Of a DNA stretch of 64,000 nucleotides, positions 8,377-17,165 are shown in pieces (within the stretch, counting starts at the first letter, position 1; each line of letters begins with the position of its first letter). This DNA comes from Porphyrobacter sp. AAP60 (lineage in GTDB: Bacteria > Pseudomonadota > Alphaproteobacteria > Sphingomonadales > Sphingomonadaceae), in the NCBI RefSeq assembly GCF_001296025.1, contig NZ_LJHV01000004.1, positions 1 through 64,000 of the forward strand, given 5' to 3'. A program made the translations under genes and the position numbers. Under the pieces are notes generated by a model that saw nothing but the letters and a program-made list of their open reading frames with translations, was not told the origin of the DNA and searched no databases.

Positions 8377-9393
8377 ATGGAAAAGCTGGTCTATGTTGAC
8401 GATGATTTGCCCGGCATCACGCGGCGACGGGCGGGCAAGGGCTGGGCCTATTATGATCCGGCGGGCAAGCTGATCCGCGACCGGGCGGAACGCAAGCGAT
8501 TGAACGCGATCGCCCTGCCGCCCGCTTATGCCGATGCATGGTTTTGCCCCGCCGATAATGGCCACATCCTGGCCACAGGTTATGACGATGCCGGGCGCAA
8601 GCAATACCGGTATCACCCGGCGTTCCGTGCCGAACGCGAGAGCGCGAAATATGATGCCTGCGCCGGATTTGGCAAATTGCTGCCTCTGGTCCGCAAACGG
8701 GTGGATGACGATCTTGCGCAGAAGCATCTGACCCGCGAACGCGCATTGGCAGCGGTGGTGCGCCTGCTCGACCTTTCGGCAATCCGGGTCGGCAATGAAC
8801 ATTACGCCCGGGCCAATGAGAGTTACGGTGCCACCACCCTGCGCAGTGACCACGCCGAGGTCGGCGGAAAGCGGATTGCGCTGCAATTCGTTGGCAAAGG
8901 CGGCAAGGAGCGTGAACTTGTCCTTACCGACGCATCTTTGGCACGTGCGGTGGAACAAATGCAGGATCTGGACGAAGAAGACGATCACCTGTTCCGCTAC
9001 GAAGACGACGATGGCGAACTGCGCTCTGTCGCGTCTTCGGACGTAAATCTGTACCTGCGCGAGACCATGGGCGAGGCCTTTTCGGCCAAGCATTTCCGCA
9101 CCTTTCATGCCAGCGCGCTGGCGTTTGAAAAGTTGGCAACCGCAAGAGCGCGCATGACGATGGGCGAAATGCTGGAGCACGTCGCCGATCATCTCGGCAA
9201 CACGCCTGCGATTGCGCGGTCCTCCTATGTTCATCCCGCCGTGATCGAACGGATTGAAGGGCAGGAGGAGTGGCGCGCAGGGCTGCGCCTGCCGCGCAAG
9301 ACCCGCTGGCTCACCCGCGCCGAACGCGGGCTGATCGCCTTTCTGGAAGAATGCGGGAGCGCGGCTGATCTGCTGGCATGCGACCCGGCCTAG
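8377..9393 (+). CDS. DNA topoisomerase IB (poxvirus-type)
   Basis: 338 residues. Relaxes supercoiled DNA through a 3'-phosphotyrosyl intermediate. The N-terminal domain (about 1-75) precedes the catalytic domain; visible catalytic elements are R137 in IRVGNEHYA, K in VGKGGKE (about 174), R241 and H244 in KHFRTFHAS, and the nucleophilic tyrosine Y284 in ARSSYVHP. Length fits bacterial members (about 320-370). These are scattered in bacteria, common in alphaproteobacteria. The start is near-unambiguous (first ATG of the frame, only weak SD). It is divergent from yghU and followed by nadE on the same strand. Confidence 0.95.
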   Translation: MEKLVYVDDDLPGITRRRAGKGWAYYDPAGKLIRDRAERKRLNAIALPPAYADAWFCPADNGHILATGYDDAGRKQYRYHPAFRAERESAKYDACAGFGKLLPLVRKRVDDDLAQKHLTRERALAAVVRLLDLSAIRVGNEHYARANESYGATTLRSDHAEVGGKRIALQFVGKGGKERELVLTDASLARAVEQMQDLDEEDDHLFRYEDDDGELRSVASSDVNLYLRETMGEAFSAKHFRTFHASALAFEKLATARARMTMGEMLEHVADHLGNTPAIARSSYVHPAVIERIEGQEEWRAGLRLPRKTRWLTRAERGLIAFLEECGSAADLLACDPA

Positions 9394-9444
9394 GCAGCGC
9401 GCGGATCGCGCGTTACAGCCGCGCCAGCAGGAGACGCGAAGCCG

Positions 9445-11535
9445 ATGGTTCAGGTCCACCCCTTTTACGACATGCATGAACACGGCTTCGTGCGCGTGGC
9501 CACGGCCACACCGAACTGCCGCCCCGCCGATGTCGCTTACAATACCGCAGGCGTTTTGGACGAAGCGCGCAAGGCGCATGCAGCGAACGTTGATCTGGTG
9601 GTCTATCCCGAACTGACGTTGTCATCTTACGCGATTGACGATCTGCTGTTGCAGCACGCGATGCTGGAGCGGGTCGAGCAGGCTCTGGCCGAGGTGGTGG
9701 CGGCTTCTGCCGATCTCAACCCGGTGCTGGTATTCGGCGCGCCGCTACGCCGGGCTGACAAGCTTTACAATTGCGCGGTGGTGATCGCGGGTGGGCAGAT
9801 TCTGGGCGTGGTGCCCAAAAGCTTCCTGCCCAATTACCGCGAATTCTATGAAAAGCGCCACTTTGCCCACGGGCGCGGCTGCACCGACCTGTGGATCGGC
9901 GTGGCGGGCGAGGAAGTGCCGTTTGGCACCGATCTGGTGTTCGCCGCCGCCAACCTTCCCGGCTTCCGCTTCGGCGTGGAAATCTGCGAGGATTTCTGGG
10001 CGCCGGTGCCGCCGGGGATGCAGGCTGCGATGGCAGGCGCGTTGATTTTGTGTAATCTTTCAGCGTCCCCCGTCACCATTGGGCGGGCGGATGACCGACA
10101 CCTGCACTGCCGTTCCAGCGCTTCCCGCGCGATCGCCGCCTATGTCTATTCCGCCAGCGGATACGGGGAAAGCACCACCGATCTCGCGTGGGACGGGCAG
10201 GGCGTGATCTACGAGATGGGCGATCTGCTGGCGCAATCGACACGGTTTGATCTCAAGGGCGAGCTGTGCGTGGTTGATGTCGATACCGAACGGCTCGCCG
10301 CCGAACGGATGCGCAACCAGACCTTTGCCGATGCTGCCGAATGGGCGGGGAACCCGGCAGACAGCTATCGCCGGGTCGTGTTCGAGCACGCCTATGCCGA
10401 GGGCGACATCGGGCTGAACCGCCCGATTGCGCGCTTCCCCTTTGTGCCCGACCGGCCCGAAAAGCTCGACGAGGATTGTTACGAAGCGTTCAACATCCAG
10501 GTCGATGCGCTGATGCGGCGGATCGAATCCACGGGGACGAAAAGCCTGGTGATCGGCATTTCGGGCGGGCTTGATTCCACGCATGCCCTGATCGTGGCGG
10601 CCAAGGCGTGCGACCGGCTGGGCCTGCCGCGCTCCACCATTCGCGGTTATACCATGCCCGGCTTCGGCACCTCGGAAGGCACGAAGAGCAACGCCCACCG
10701 CCTGATGGCTGCGATGGAGATCACGGCGGGCGAGATCGATATTCGCCCCGCAGCGAACACAATGCTCGAAGATATCGGCCACGCCTTTGCCAATGGCGAA
10801 CCGGTGCATGATGTGACCTTCGAGAACGTGCAGGCCGGACTGCGGACGGACTATCTGTTCCGCCTTGCCGGGCAGCACAGCGGGTTCGTGATCGGCACGG
10901 GCGATCTTTCGGAACTGGCGCTGGGTTGGTGCACTTACGGCGTGGGCGATCACATGAGCCACTACGGCGTCAATGCCGGCGTGCCCAAGACACTGATCCA
11001 GTATTTGATCCGCTGGGTGATCCGCACACGGCAGTTCACCGATGCCTGCGGCGATGTGCTGGCTGCGGTGCTGGATACGGAGATTTCGCCCGAACTTGTT
11101 CCGGCAGGCGCGGACGGCAAGGTGCAATCGACCGAGGAACTGGTGGGGCCGTATGAGCTGAACGACTTCTTCCTCCACCACGTGATCCGCTTTGGCCAGC
11201 GCCCTTCGAAGGTGGCGTTCCTGGCGTGGCATGCGTGGAAGGGTGACAATCACGGGCTGTGGCCTGCGGATTTCCCCCAGGACCGCAAGAACGCCTACGA
11301 TCTCGCCACCATTGTGCGCTGGATGGACAAGTTCTGTGCGCGGTTCTTCGGCTTTTCGCAGTTCAAGCGTTCGGCCTTGCCTAATGGGCCGAAGGTGTCT
11401 TCGGCAGGTGCGCTTTCCCCGCGCGGGGACTGGCGCGCACCATCCGATGCGGTGGCGACCGTGTGGCGCGAAGAGCTGCGCGAAAGCCTGCCGGCCGATG
11501 TTGTGAGCGAGGTTTACGGCAGCCCACCCTCGTGA
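9445..11535 (+). CDS. nadE: Glutamine-dependent NAD+ synthetase
   Basis: 696 residues, as for two-domain NadE proteins. The N-terminal nitrilase-type glutaminase has the triad E56 (VVYPELTLSSY), K125 (VPKSFLPNYREF) and C181 (EICEDFW); it feeds ammonia to the C-terminal ATP-pyrophosphatase domain with the P-loop SGGLDST (373-379) that amidates deamido-NAD+ to NAD+. The frame starts at ATG 9445, preceded by GCAGGAGACG. Last step of NAD biosynthesis, cytoplasmic, normally octameric. The next gene begins 13 bases after the stop. Confidence 0.97.
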   Translation: MVQVHPFYDMHEHGFVRVATATPNCRPADVAYNTAGVLDEARKAHAANVDLVVYPELTLSSYAIDDLLLQHAMLERVEQALAEVVAASADLNPVLVFGAPLRRADKLYNCAVVIAGGQILGVVPKSFLPNYREFYEKRHFAHGRGCTDLWIGVAGEEVPFGTDLVFAAANLPGFRFGVEICEDFWAPVPPGMQAAMAGALILCNLSASPVTIGRADDRHLHCRSSASRAIAAYVYSASGYGESTTDLAWDGQGVIYEMGDLLAQSTRFDLKGELCVVDVDTERLAAERMRNQTFADAAEWAGNPADSYRRVVFEHAYAEGDIGLNRPIARFPFVPDRPEKLDEDCYEAFNIQVDALMRRIESTGTKSLVIGISGGLDSTHALIVAAKACDRLGLPRSTIRGYTMPGFGTSEGTKSNAHRLMAAMEITAGEIDIRPAANTMLEDIGHAFANGEPVHDVTFENVQAGLRTDYLFRLAGQHSGFVIGTGDLSELALGWCTYGVGDHMSHYGVNAGVPKTLIQYLIRWVIRTRQFTDACGDVLAAVLDTEISPELVPAGADGKVQSTEELVGPYELNDFFLHHVIRFGQRPSKVAFLAWHAWKGDNHGLWPADFPQDRKNAYDLATIVRWMDKFCARFFGFSQFKRSALPNGPKVSSAGALSPRGDWRAPSDAVATVWREELRESLPADVVSEVYGSPPS

Positions 11536-11548
11536 TGCGCCGCTGTTG

Positions 11549-12448
11549 ATGCCGAAGAACCTGCCCCTTTCCGCGCTCGGCATCATGCTGTTCTGCAATG
11601 TCGCCTGGGCGATGAATGTCGTGGTCAGCAAGATCGCGGTGAGCACGCTGGGCCTGCCGCCGCTGTTCTACACCGTGCTGCGTTCGGTTATGGTGCTGGT
11701 GGTGCTGTTCCCGCTGCTGCGCACGATTCCCGCCCGCCTGCCGATGGTACTGCTGATCGGATTTGCGATCACCGGGGGCAGTTTCGGGATGCAGTTTGTG
11801 GGGCTGCAAACTGCCAGCCCCTCGGCAGTCGGGATCGTCAACCTTGCGGGCGCTCCGCTCACGGTCTTGTTTGCGATCATTTTTCTGGGCGAGGAAGTGC
11901 GCTGGCGGCGCGGGATCGGGATGGCGCTGGCATTGGGCGGAGTCGGCCTTGCGATCGGCGCACCTTCGGGGTCGAGCGATCCGGTCGGGCTGGGCTTTGC
12001 CTTTGTCGGCGTGCTGGTGGGGGCGTTTGCCTCGGTCTTTGTCAAACGGCTGGAGATTGGCGCGGTGGCGCTTCAGGCCTGGGCGGCGGTGGCTTCGCTG
12101 GCGGTGATGCTGCCCGCTTCACTGGCACTGGAGACAGGGCAGATCGCCGCGGTCGAGGCAGCGCCGCTGGCGGTGGCGGGGTGCGTGGTGTTTGCCGGGC
12201 TGGTCGTATCGGTGGGCGCGCATTCGGCCTATTTCCGGCTGTTTCAGATGCATGATGCGAACCTGATCGTGCCGCTCACCCTGCTCACCCCACTGCTGAC
12301 GATTGCTTTCGGGACGTGGCTGACGGGTGACGAGATCGGGTGGCCGCTCATCGTGGGCGGGGGCCTTGCGATCATCGGCGTCGCGATCATCGTGATCCGG
12401 CCCAGCCGCAACATCTTCAAGCCGCTGCTGGTGCGGCCACGCTTGTGA
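11549..12448 (+). CDS. EamA/DMT family transporter
   Basis: About 299 residues; ATG 11549 preferred to TTG 11546. Ten hydrophobic segments arranged as two EamA repeats; the N-terminal repeat shows NVAWAMNVVVSK and the QTASPSAVGIVNLAGAPLTVLFA pattern typical of drug/metabolite exporters, with the second-half helix FGTWLTGDEIGWPLIVGGGLAIIGVAII near the C terminus. Inner membrane; substrate unknown (family exports amino acids, metabolites or drugs). Co-transcription with nadE is likely from the 13-base gap. The gene is followed by the parS palindrome. Confidence 0.88.
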   Translation: MPKNLPLSALGIMLFCNVAWAMNVVVSKIAVSTLGLPPLFYTVLRSVMVLVVLFPLLRTIPARLPMVLLIGFAITGGSFGMQFVGLQTASPSAVGIVNLAGAPLTVLFAIIFLGEEVRWRRGIGMALALGGVGLAIGAPSGSSDPVGLGFAFVGVLVGAFASVFVKRLEIGAVALQAWAAVASLAVMLPASLALETGQIAAVEAAPLAVAGCVVFAGLVVSVGAHSAYFRLFQMHDANLIVPLTLLTPLLTIAFGTWLTGDEIGWPLIVGGGLAIIGVAIIVIRPSRNIFKPLLVRPRL

Positions 12449-12453
12449 CCGTT

Positions 12454-12483
12454 GCTGCGATGTTTCACGTGAAACATCGCAGC
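12454..12483. other. Candidate chromosomal parS site (ParB-binding palindrome)
   Basis: A 30-bp perfect palindrome whose core, TGTTTCACGTGAAACA (12461-12476), equals the parS consensus recognised by chromosomal ParB proteins in Caulobacter, Bacillus and others. It is placed just after the DMT stop, in the intergenic space of two convergent genes. It could fold as a terminator stem, but no U-tract follows and a 16/16 match to parS is not expected by chance. It would act as a centromere near the replication origin, nucleating ParB-CTP clamps. parAB are not in the window. Confidence 0.85.
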
Positions 12484-12487
12484 AAAG

Positions 12488-12545
12488 CGAGGCTAGAGGG
12501 GGCCTAGAGGGGGTCTAAGAGGGGTCTAGACGAGGCTGGACGGGG
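12488..12545. repeat. Short imperfect tandem repeat (GGGTCTAGA-like)
   Basis: Five or so degenerate units of 10-13 bases built on CTAGAGGGGG / GGGGTCTAGA lie between parS and a GC-rich hairpin. Non-coding; origin unknown. Confidence 0.5.
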
Positions 12546-12574
12546 GTCTGGCTTCGCCTACTTTCCCACCCCGG

Positions 12575-12596
12575 CCCCTCCCGCAAGCGGGAGGGG
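12575..12596. terminator. Hairpin between convergent genes
   Basis: CCCCTCCCG and CGGGAGGGG form a 9-bp stem with a CAAG loop, 15 bases from the azoR stop. No poly-U on either side; this stem is also a common dispersed repeat motif in sphingomonads, so its role as terminator is only likely. Confidence 0.4.
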
Positions 12597-12610
12597 GGAG
12601 GTGAGTTTAC

Positions 12611-13207
12611 TCAGGCCGCCATCTGTTCGGCCTGCTTCTGCGCCGACACGATCTTTTCTTCGCCGCCTTCGCCCATGATCCCGTCTGCCGCCACCATTTC
12701 GACATCGGTGATGCCGATAAAGCCGAGGAAGAAGGTCAGCCAGCGGGTCATGAAATCATAATCGCTGCCCACCTGCGTGCCGCCGCTGGCGATCGCGAGA
12801 TAGGCCTTCTTTCCGGTCAGCAGGCCTTCGGGGCCGGTTGCGGTGTAACGGAAAGTGGTGCCGACGCGGGCGACCAGATCGGCCCAGGCCTTCAGCGTCG
12901 CGGGCGGGGCGAAATTGTAAACCGGCGCGGCAATCACGATGGTATCGGCGGCCTGCAATTCGGCGATCAGCGTGTCGGCGAAAGCGGCCAGTTCGTTCTG
13001 CTCCGGCGTCCGCTCGCCCACAGGCGTGCGTTCCGCGGCAAAGCTTTCAGCGGTGACATAGGGCACATCATTGGCGGCCAGATCGCGCGTGGTGACGCTG
13101 GCGCCGGGCTTGGCGGCAAGGTTCTCGACGATCCGCTGGCCCAGACCGCGCGAAACCGAATCGTCCTGCGAACGGATGCTGGCGGTGATGTAGAGAATGT
13201 TGCTCAT
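12611..13207 (-). CDS. azoR: FMN-dependent NADH:quinone/azo reductase
   Basis: 198 residues. Flavodoxin-fold reductase of the AzoR family: MSNILYITASIRSQDDSVSRGL N terminus, FMN-binding PVYNFAPPATLKAWADLVARVGTTF (about 95-119) and the SGGTQVGSDYDFMTRWL loop (about 139-155). Two-electron reduction of quinones and azo dyes using NADH, in the cytoplasm. Ribosome-binding site AAGGA precedes the ATG. It lies downstream of pirin on the same strand, with a hairpin plus T-tract between them, and opposite a LysR regulator: the pirin-azoR-LysR set suggests a quinone/electrophile response. Confidence 0.93.
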   Translation of the reverse strand: MSNILYITASIRSQDDSVSRGLGQRIVENLAAKPGASVTTRDLAANDVPYVTAESFAAERTPVGERTPEQNELAAFADTLIAELQAADTIVIAAPVYNFAPPATLKAWADLVARVGTTFRYTATGPEGLLTGKKAYLAIASGGTQVGSDYDFMTRWLTFFLGFIGITDVEMVAADGIMGEGGEEKIVSAQKQAEQMAA

Positions 13208-13230
13208 CGGGTATGTCCTTGGATTGAAAA

Positions 13231-13275
13231 AGGGTGGAGCCGGCCGGGAGGGGGATGGGGAACCGGCCGGCTCCG
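13231..13275 (-). terminator. Terminator or attenuator between pirin and azoR
   Basis: On the minus strand the stem GGAGCCGGCCGG/CCGGCCGGCTCC (12 bp) is followed by ACCCTTTTTC. It lies 11 bases after the pirin stop and before the azoR ribosome-binding site, so read-through would set azoR expression. Confidence 0.7.
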
Positions 13276-13285
13276 GGGAGGAAGG

Positions 13286-13987
13286 TTACGCCGCGTCGAC
13301 CAGCACCACTTCGCTGTCTTCCAGCGCGGTGATGGTGATGCTTGCCAACGCGGTGATCGCCACGCCGTCACGGGCATTGGCTTCGACATCATCGATCCGG
13401 ATCTTGCCGGTGGCGGGCACCAGATAGAGGTGACGATCAGCACTGCGGGGCGTGTAGGTCACGCTTTCCCCCGCTTTGATCGTCGCCCCCAGCACCCGCG
13501 CATCGGCGCGGATCGTCAGCGCATCGTTATCATTGGCGACCCCGCTGGCGAGCGGAACGAAAGCGCCCGAGCGTTCATCCTTTGGGAACTGGCGTGCGCC
13601 CCAGCTTGGGGTCCCGCCGCGTTCATCGGGGATGATCCAGATCTGGAACAGCGTGGTATCCTCGCCTTCGAGATTATATTCCGAATGGCGCACGCCGTTG
13701 CCCGCGCTCATCACCTGCACGTCGCCCGCTTCGGTGCGGCCTTCATTGCCCATGCTGTCACGGTGCGTGATCGCGCCGCTGCGGACATAGGTGATGATCT
13801 CCATGTCGCTGTGCGGATGGGTAGGAAAGCCGGTGCCTGCGGCGATCTTGTCATCATTCCAGACCCGCAATGCGCCCCAGTGGACGCGGGCGGGATCGTG
13901 GTAGCTGGCGAAAGAGAAATGGTGGCGCGCATCCAGCCAGCCATGATTGGCCGCGCCGAGCGTGTCGAAGGGACGAAGTTCGATCAT
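13286..13987 (-). CDS. Pirin family protein (YhaK-like quercetinase family)
   Basis: 233 residues, two cupin domains. The N-terminal cupin has the metal-binding HPHSDMEIITYV and the later NGVRHSEYN (His-101-type ligand), typical for pirin; the C-terminal cupin (about 150-233) is degenerate. Family members include bacterial redox sensors and quercetin 2,3-dioxygenases. Shorter than canonical pirin (about 290), equal to YhaK (about 233). Start is the first ATG; GGAGACACGACATG gives a ribosome-binding site (reverse strand). Divergent from a LysR gene, likely its regulator. Confidence 0.92.
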   Translation of the reverse strand: MIELRPFDTLGAANHGWLDARHHFSFASYHDPARVHWGALRVWNDDKIAAGTGFPTHPHSDMEIITYVRSGAITHRDSMGNEGRTEAGDVQVMSAGNGVRHSEYNLEGEDTTLFQIWIIPDERGGTPSWGARQFPKDERSGAFVPLASGVANDNDALTIRADARVLGATIKAGESVTYTPRSADRHLYLVPATGKIRIDDVEANARDGVAITALASITITALEDSEVVLVDAA

Positions 13988-14064
13988 GTCGTGTCTCCTT
14001 GTTCTGTTGCAACGGGAGATAGGCGGAATGGTTCATACGGATAAGTGCGATAAAACTTGCCAAG

Positions 14065-14085
14065 ATGTTCGGATTATTTGAACAT
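14065..14085 (+). promoter_or_regulatory. Candidate LysR operator overlapping the regulator start
   Basis: Perfect 6-bp inverted repeat ATGTTC-N9-GAACAT. The right half covers the start codon of the LysR gene (14084), so binding would both autoregulate and act on the divergent pirin promoter. T-N11-A geometry fits LysR boxes. Confidence 0.55.
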
Positions 14086-14989
14086 GCTGCCTATGAAACT
14101 CGGCGATCCCAGTCTCGATCATCTGCGAATCTTTCTTGCCGTGGCCGAACACGGCAGTTTTGGCGGCGCTGCCAAGGCGATGGGCCGCGCGGTTTCGGCA
14201 GTGTCTTACGGCATCGCGCAGCTTGAGGCGCAGCTGGCCCTTTCGCTGTTCGAACGCGAGGGATCGCGCCGCCCGGTGCTGACAGCGGCGGGTGCAGGTC
14301 TGCTGGCCGAAGCGCGGGGCATTGCCGACGGAGTAGACGCGCTGCTGGCCAAGGCGCGGTCACTCCATGCCGGGCAAGAACCGGCGCTGACGCTGGTGGT
14401 TGACGTCATGGTGTCAGGCGAATTGACCGCGCGGGTGCTGGGTGAGTTCCGGCGGATGTTTCCCACCTGCTCTCTGACTTTGCGGATCGAAGGGCTTGGC
14501 GCGGTGGCAGCCTGCGTGATCGATGGCGGGGCCGATCTGGCGATCGCCGGGCCGGTGCCGGGCGATCACCCCGCGCTGGAACGGCAGGCGGTGGGCGAGA
14601 TCGATCTGATTCCGGTCGCCGCGCCCTCTCATCCGCTCGCACAGCCGGATATCGCTCCGGGAGAAAGCCGCCGTCATCTGCAACTGGTGCTGACCGATCG
14701 TTCGCCGTTGACCGAAGGACGCGAGTTTTCCGTGCTCAGCCCGCTGACCTGGCGGCTGGGCGATCTGGGGGCGAAACATTCGCTGCTGCGCGAAGGGCTG
14801 GGCTGGGGCAATATGCCCCGCGCCATGGTGGCGGGCGATCTGGCAGGCGGCGCGCTGGTGGAACTGGATCTGCCGGAAAAGCCCGGCGCGCATTACCGGC
14901 TTTCGGCCCAGTGGCGGCGCGATGCGCGGCTAGGCCCGGCGGCCAGCTGGCTGGTCGATGCGTTCCGGGACGGGTTGGCCCCGGCTTAA
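14084..14989 (+). CDS. LysR family transcriptional regulator
   Basis: 301 residues. ATG at 14084 or 14093 (MKLGDPSL) are both possible, with no good ribosome-binding site for either. N-terminal winged HTH (about 1-65: DPSLDHLRIFLAVAEHGSFGGAAKAMGRAVSAVSYGIAQLEAQL, then LFEREGSRRPVLTAAGAGLL), then the periplasmic-binding-like effector domain (about 90-295). Divergent from pirin-azoR across about 100 bases carrying an inverted repeat, so it most likely controls them. Effector unknown. Its last four bases overlap the end of the convergent DUF421 gene. Confidence 0.92.
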   Translation: MLPMKLGDPSLDHLRIFLAVAEHGSFGGAAKAMGRAVSAVSYGIAQLEAQLALSLFEREGSRRPVLTAAGAGLLAEARGIADGVDALLAKARSLHAGQEPALTLVVDVMVSGELTARVLGEFRRMFPTCSLTLRIEGLGAVAACVIDGGADLAIAGPVPGDHPALERQAVGEIDLIPVAAPSHPLAQPDIAPGESRRHLQLVLTDRSPLTEGREFSVLSPLTWRLGDLGAKHSLLREGLGWGNMPRAMVAGDLAGGALVELDLPEKPGAHYRLSAQWRRDARLGPAASWLVDAFRDGLAPA

Positions 14990-15516
14990 CGCGGTGCCTG
15001 CGCGGCGCCCCGGACGCCCTGCAGCAATTCGGGATCAAGCTCACCGCCATGCAGTACCGAAATGTCGCCGGTGTTTTCGAGCACCACGGCCCGCACGGCT
15101 TTCAGATCGGTCACATTGGCTTCGCGCAGTTTGGCCATCACATCCTCGCGCGCGACCCGCGATGTGCGCATCGCATCGTCAAGGAACACGCCATCACGCA
15201 TCAGCAGGATCGGCGTGTTGCCCAGCAACTCGCGCGCTGTCCGGCTCGCCTTGCGCAGCGCGGAGAGTGCCGCCTGCACTGCCATCAATGCCAGTATCGC
15301 TATGGCCACCTGCGCAAAACCGGACCAGCTTGTCGCAGTGGCGGCGGTCGCCAGCAGCGATCCGGTGGCGATTGTCGCGACAAAATCGAACGCGGTCATC
15401 TTCGAGAAGGAACGAAGGCCCACCATGCGCACAAGCAGCACCACCCACAGCAGAGCGCCTGCGGTGAGCAGCACGGCCCGGGCAAGGATGTCCATCTCAT
15501 TGGGTTCGACAAACAT
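14986..15516 (-). CDS. DUF421 (YetF-type) membrane protein
   Basis: 176 residues from ATG 15516, selected for the AAGGAAA ribosome-binding site; the frame also extends 15 codons upstream without support. Three N-terminal transmembrane helices (about 10-90; AVLLTAGALLWVVLLVRMVG, MTAFDFVATIATGSLLA, VAIAILALMAVQAALSAL) followed by a cytoplasmic YetF-C domain (about 100-176: NTPILLMRDGVFLDDAMRTSRVAREDVMAKLREANVTDL). DUF421 proteins are inner-membrane proteins of unknown function, often stress- or sporulation-linked. Confidence 0.88.
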   Translation of the reverse strand: MFVEPNEMDILARAVLLTAGALLWVVLLVRMVGLRSFSKMTAFDFVATIATGSLLATAATATSWSGFAQVAIAILALMAVQAALSALRKASRTARELLGNTPILLMRDGVFLDDAMRTSRVAREDVMAKLREANVTDLKAVRAVVLENTGDISVLHGGELDPELLQGVRGAAQAPR

Positions 15517-15609
15517 CACGGGGTTTCCTTCTGCGGTTGAATGGACTGCTGCAGGCGCCATTGCCCGATGTCAGGACATGCGAACAACCACCTAAGGTAG
15601 GGCCGCGGG

Positions 15610-16242
15610 CTATGGCCCGAAACGGATCGGCGCGTCGCCAGCGGTCCAAGGGCCAAACTTGGGCATGATCGCAGCAAACAGATCGGATGCGATGTGCCGC
15701 TCCAACCAGTCTTGCAGGCGCGGCACAGCTTGCGCGGCAAACCATTCGCGGTCGATATGCGCGAACTGGCGGATGAAGGGGAACAGCGCAACGTCGGTCA
15801 GCGTGCGTTTCTCGCCGCACACAAAAGCTGCGCTTTCCAGCCGCGCTTCCAGCGGTTGGAGCAGCGCAAGGGCTGCGGCGCGGTGATCGGTCACCCCATC
15901 CTCGTCATACCGCCCCGGATATTTCGCGCGGTCGAGGTGGTGTTTGAACACGCCGTCATTGGTCGCGATCAGCGCCGCATCATCGCCCGCCAGCCAGCCT
16001 TCGGGATCATTCTGCGCCAGCGCCCAGCGCATGATGGCGAGGCTTTCATCGATCACGGTTCCATCGGGTAGCACCAGCACCGGTACGGTCGCCTTGGGCG
16101 AGGCTTCGATCAGTTCGGGCGGCTTGGCGGCGAGTTTTACCTCGCGCAAGGTCACCGCAATTCCCGCCACCCACAGCGCCATGCGCGCCCGCATCGCATA
16201 GGGGCAACGGCGGAAGGAATAGAGGACGGGAGCTTCGGTCAT
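15610..16242 (-). CDS. Glutathione S-transferase family protein
   Basis: 210 residues. Start ATG 16242 overlaps the upstream trhO stop as ATGA and has CAGGAA before it. The N-terminal thioredoxin fold begins [19 protein letters not shown] with a CPYA glutaredoxin-like motif (Cys about 14) and holds the VPVLVLPDG cis-Pro and [14 protein letters not shown]-binding motif; the C-terminal half is helical ([17 protein letters not shown]). CPYA suggests omega/glutaredoxin-2-like thiol-transfer chemistry. Last gene of the ilvE-trhO-GST operon. Confidence 0.88.
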   Translation of the reverse strand: MTEAPVLYSFRRCPYAMRARMALWVAGIAVTLREVKLAAKPPELIEASPKATVPVLVLPDGTVIDESLAIMRWALAQNDPEGWLAGDDAALIATNDGVFKHHLDRAKYPGRYDEDGVTDHRAAALALLQPLEARLESAAFVCGEKRTLTDVALFPFIRQFAHIDREWFAAQAVPRLQDWLERHIASDLFAAIMPKFGPWTAGDAPIRFGP

Positions 16243-17165
16243 TTCCTGGGGTGGCGCACCGCGCCGACGTGCAGTTCCCCGCGCTGGCGGGCGAGGGCTT
16301 CCTGCCGCTGGCGCTCGGCGTAACCGGCGCGTTGCTGCGGCGTGCGCTCGTCGATGCAGGCGGGGCAGCTGACCCCGTCCTCGTAATCGGGATGGGCGAG
16401 GGCGGCGGCATCCAGCGGGCGGCGGCAGGCGCGGCACAGCTGGAAGGTGCCCTGTTCGAGCCCGTGGCGCACCGTAACGCGCTCATCGAAGACGAAGCAT
16501 TCACCCTGCCAAAGACTTTGTTCTTCAGGCACCTGTTCCAGATACTTCAGAATGCCGCCCTTGAGGTGGTAAACCTCGTCCACCCCCTCGGCGCGCAGGA
16601 AGCTGGTGGACTTCTCGCAGCGGATGCCCCCGGTGCAGAACATCGCGACCTTCTTTTTGCCTTCGAGCAATTCGTCGCGGTGCTCGCGGAACCACGCGGG
16701 AAAGTCGCGGAATGATGGCGTTTGCGGATCAACCGCGCCTGCAAATGTGCCGACTGCGACTTCGTAATCATTGCGGGTGTCGATCACGATGGTGTCCGGG
16801 TCTGCGATCAGCGCGTTCCAGTCATGCGGATCGACATAGTGGCCGGCCGACAGCGTCGGGTCGATATCGGGTTCGCCCATGGTGACGATTTCGCGCTTCA
16901 CCCGCACCTTCATGCGGTGGAATGGCATTTCGGGCGCGGCGGAGAACTTCACGTCGAGGTCGCCACAACCGGGCAGCGCGCGGATGTGGCCAAGCACGCT
17001 GGCCAGCGCATTGTCCGTGCCCGCAATGGTGCCGTTGATCCCTTCGCGGGCGAGCAGCAAGGTGCCCTTGATCCCATGTGCCTCGCAGGCAGCCAGCAAA
17101 GGGCCGCGCAAGGCTTCGGGATCGGCGAAGGGCGTGAACTGGTAGAGCGCGGCGACCTGAATCAA
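16239..17165 (-). CDS. trhO: tRNA uridine(34) hydroxylase TrhO (rhodanese-domain)
   Basis: 308 residues. Makes 5-hydroxyuridine at U34 of certain tRNAs using O2. Architecture: N-terminal acylphosphatase-like domain (about 1-95), rhodanese domain (about 120-220) with the catalytic loop [10 protein letters not shown] (Cys about 178), and a Cys-rich C-terminal tail ([22 protein letters not shown]) expected to bind zinc. The start overlaps the ilvE stop by 4 bases. Previously known as YceA/UPF0176. Confidence 0.95.
   Translation of the reverse strand: MIQVAALYQFTPFADPEALRGPLLAACEAHGIKGTLLLAREGINGTIAGTDNALASVLGHIRALPGCGDLDVKFSAAPEMPFHRMKVRVKREIVTMGEPDIDPTLSAGHYVDPHDWNALIADPDTIVIDTRNDYEVAVGTFAGAVDPQTPSFRDFPAWFREHRDELLEGKKKVAMFCTGGIRCEKSTSFLRAEGVDEVYHLKGGILKYLEQVPEEQSLWQGECFVFDERVTVRHGLEQGTFQLCRACRRPLDAAALAHPDYEDGVSCPACIDERTPQQRAGYAERQRQEALARQRGELHVGAVRHPRK

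Noticed and set aside
12454..12483. The palindrome as a plain transcription terminator
   Set aside because: No T-run on either side, and the centre equals the parS consensus.
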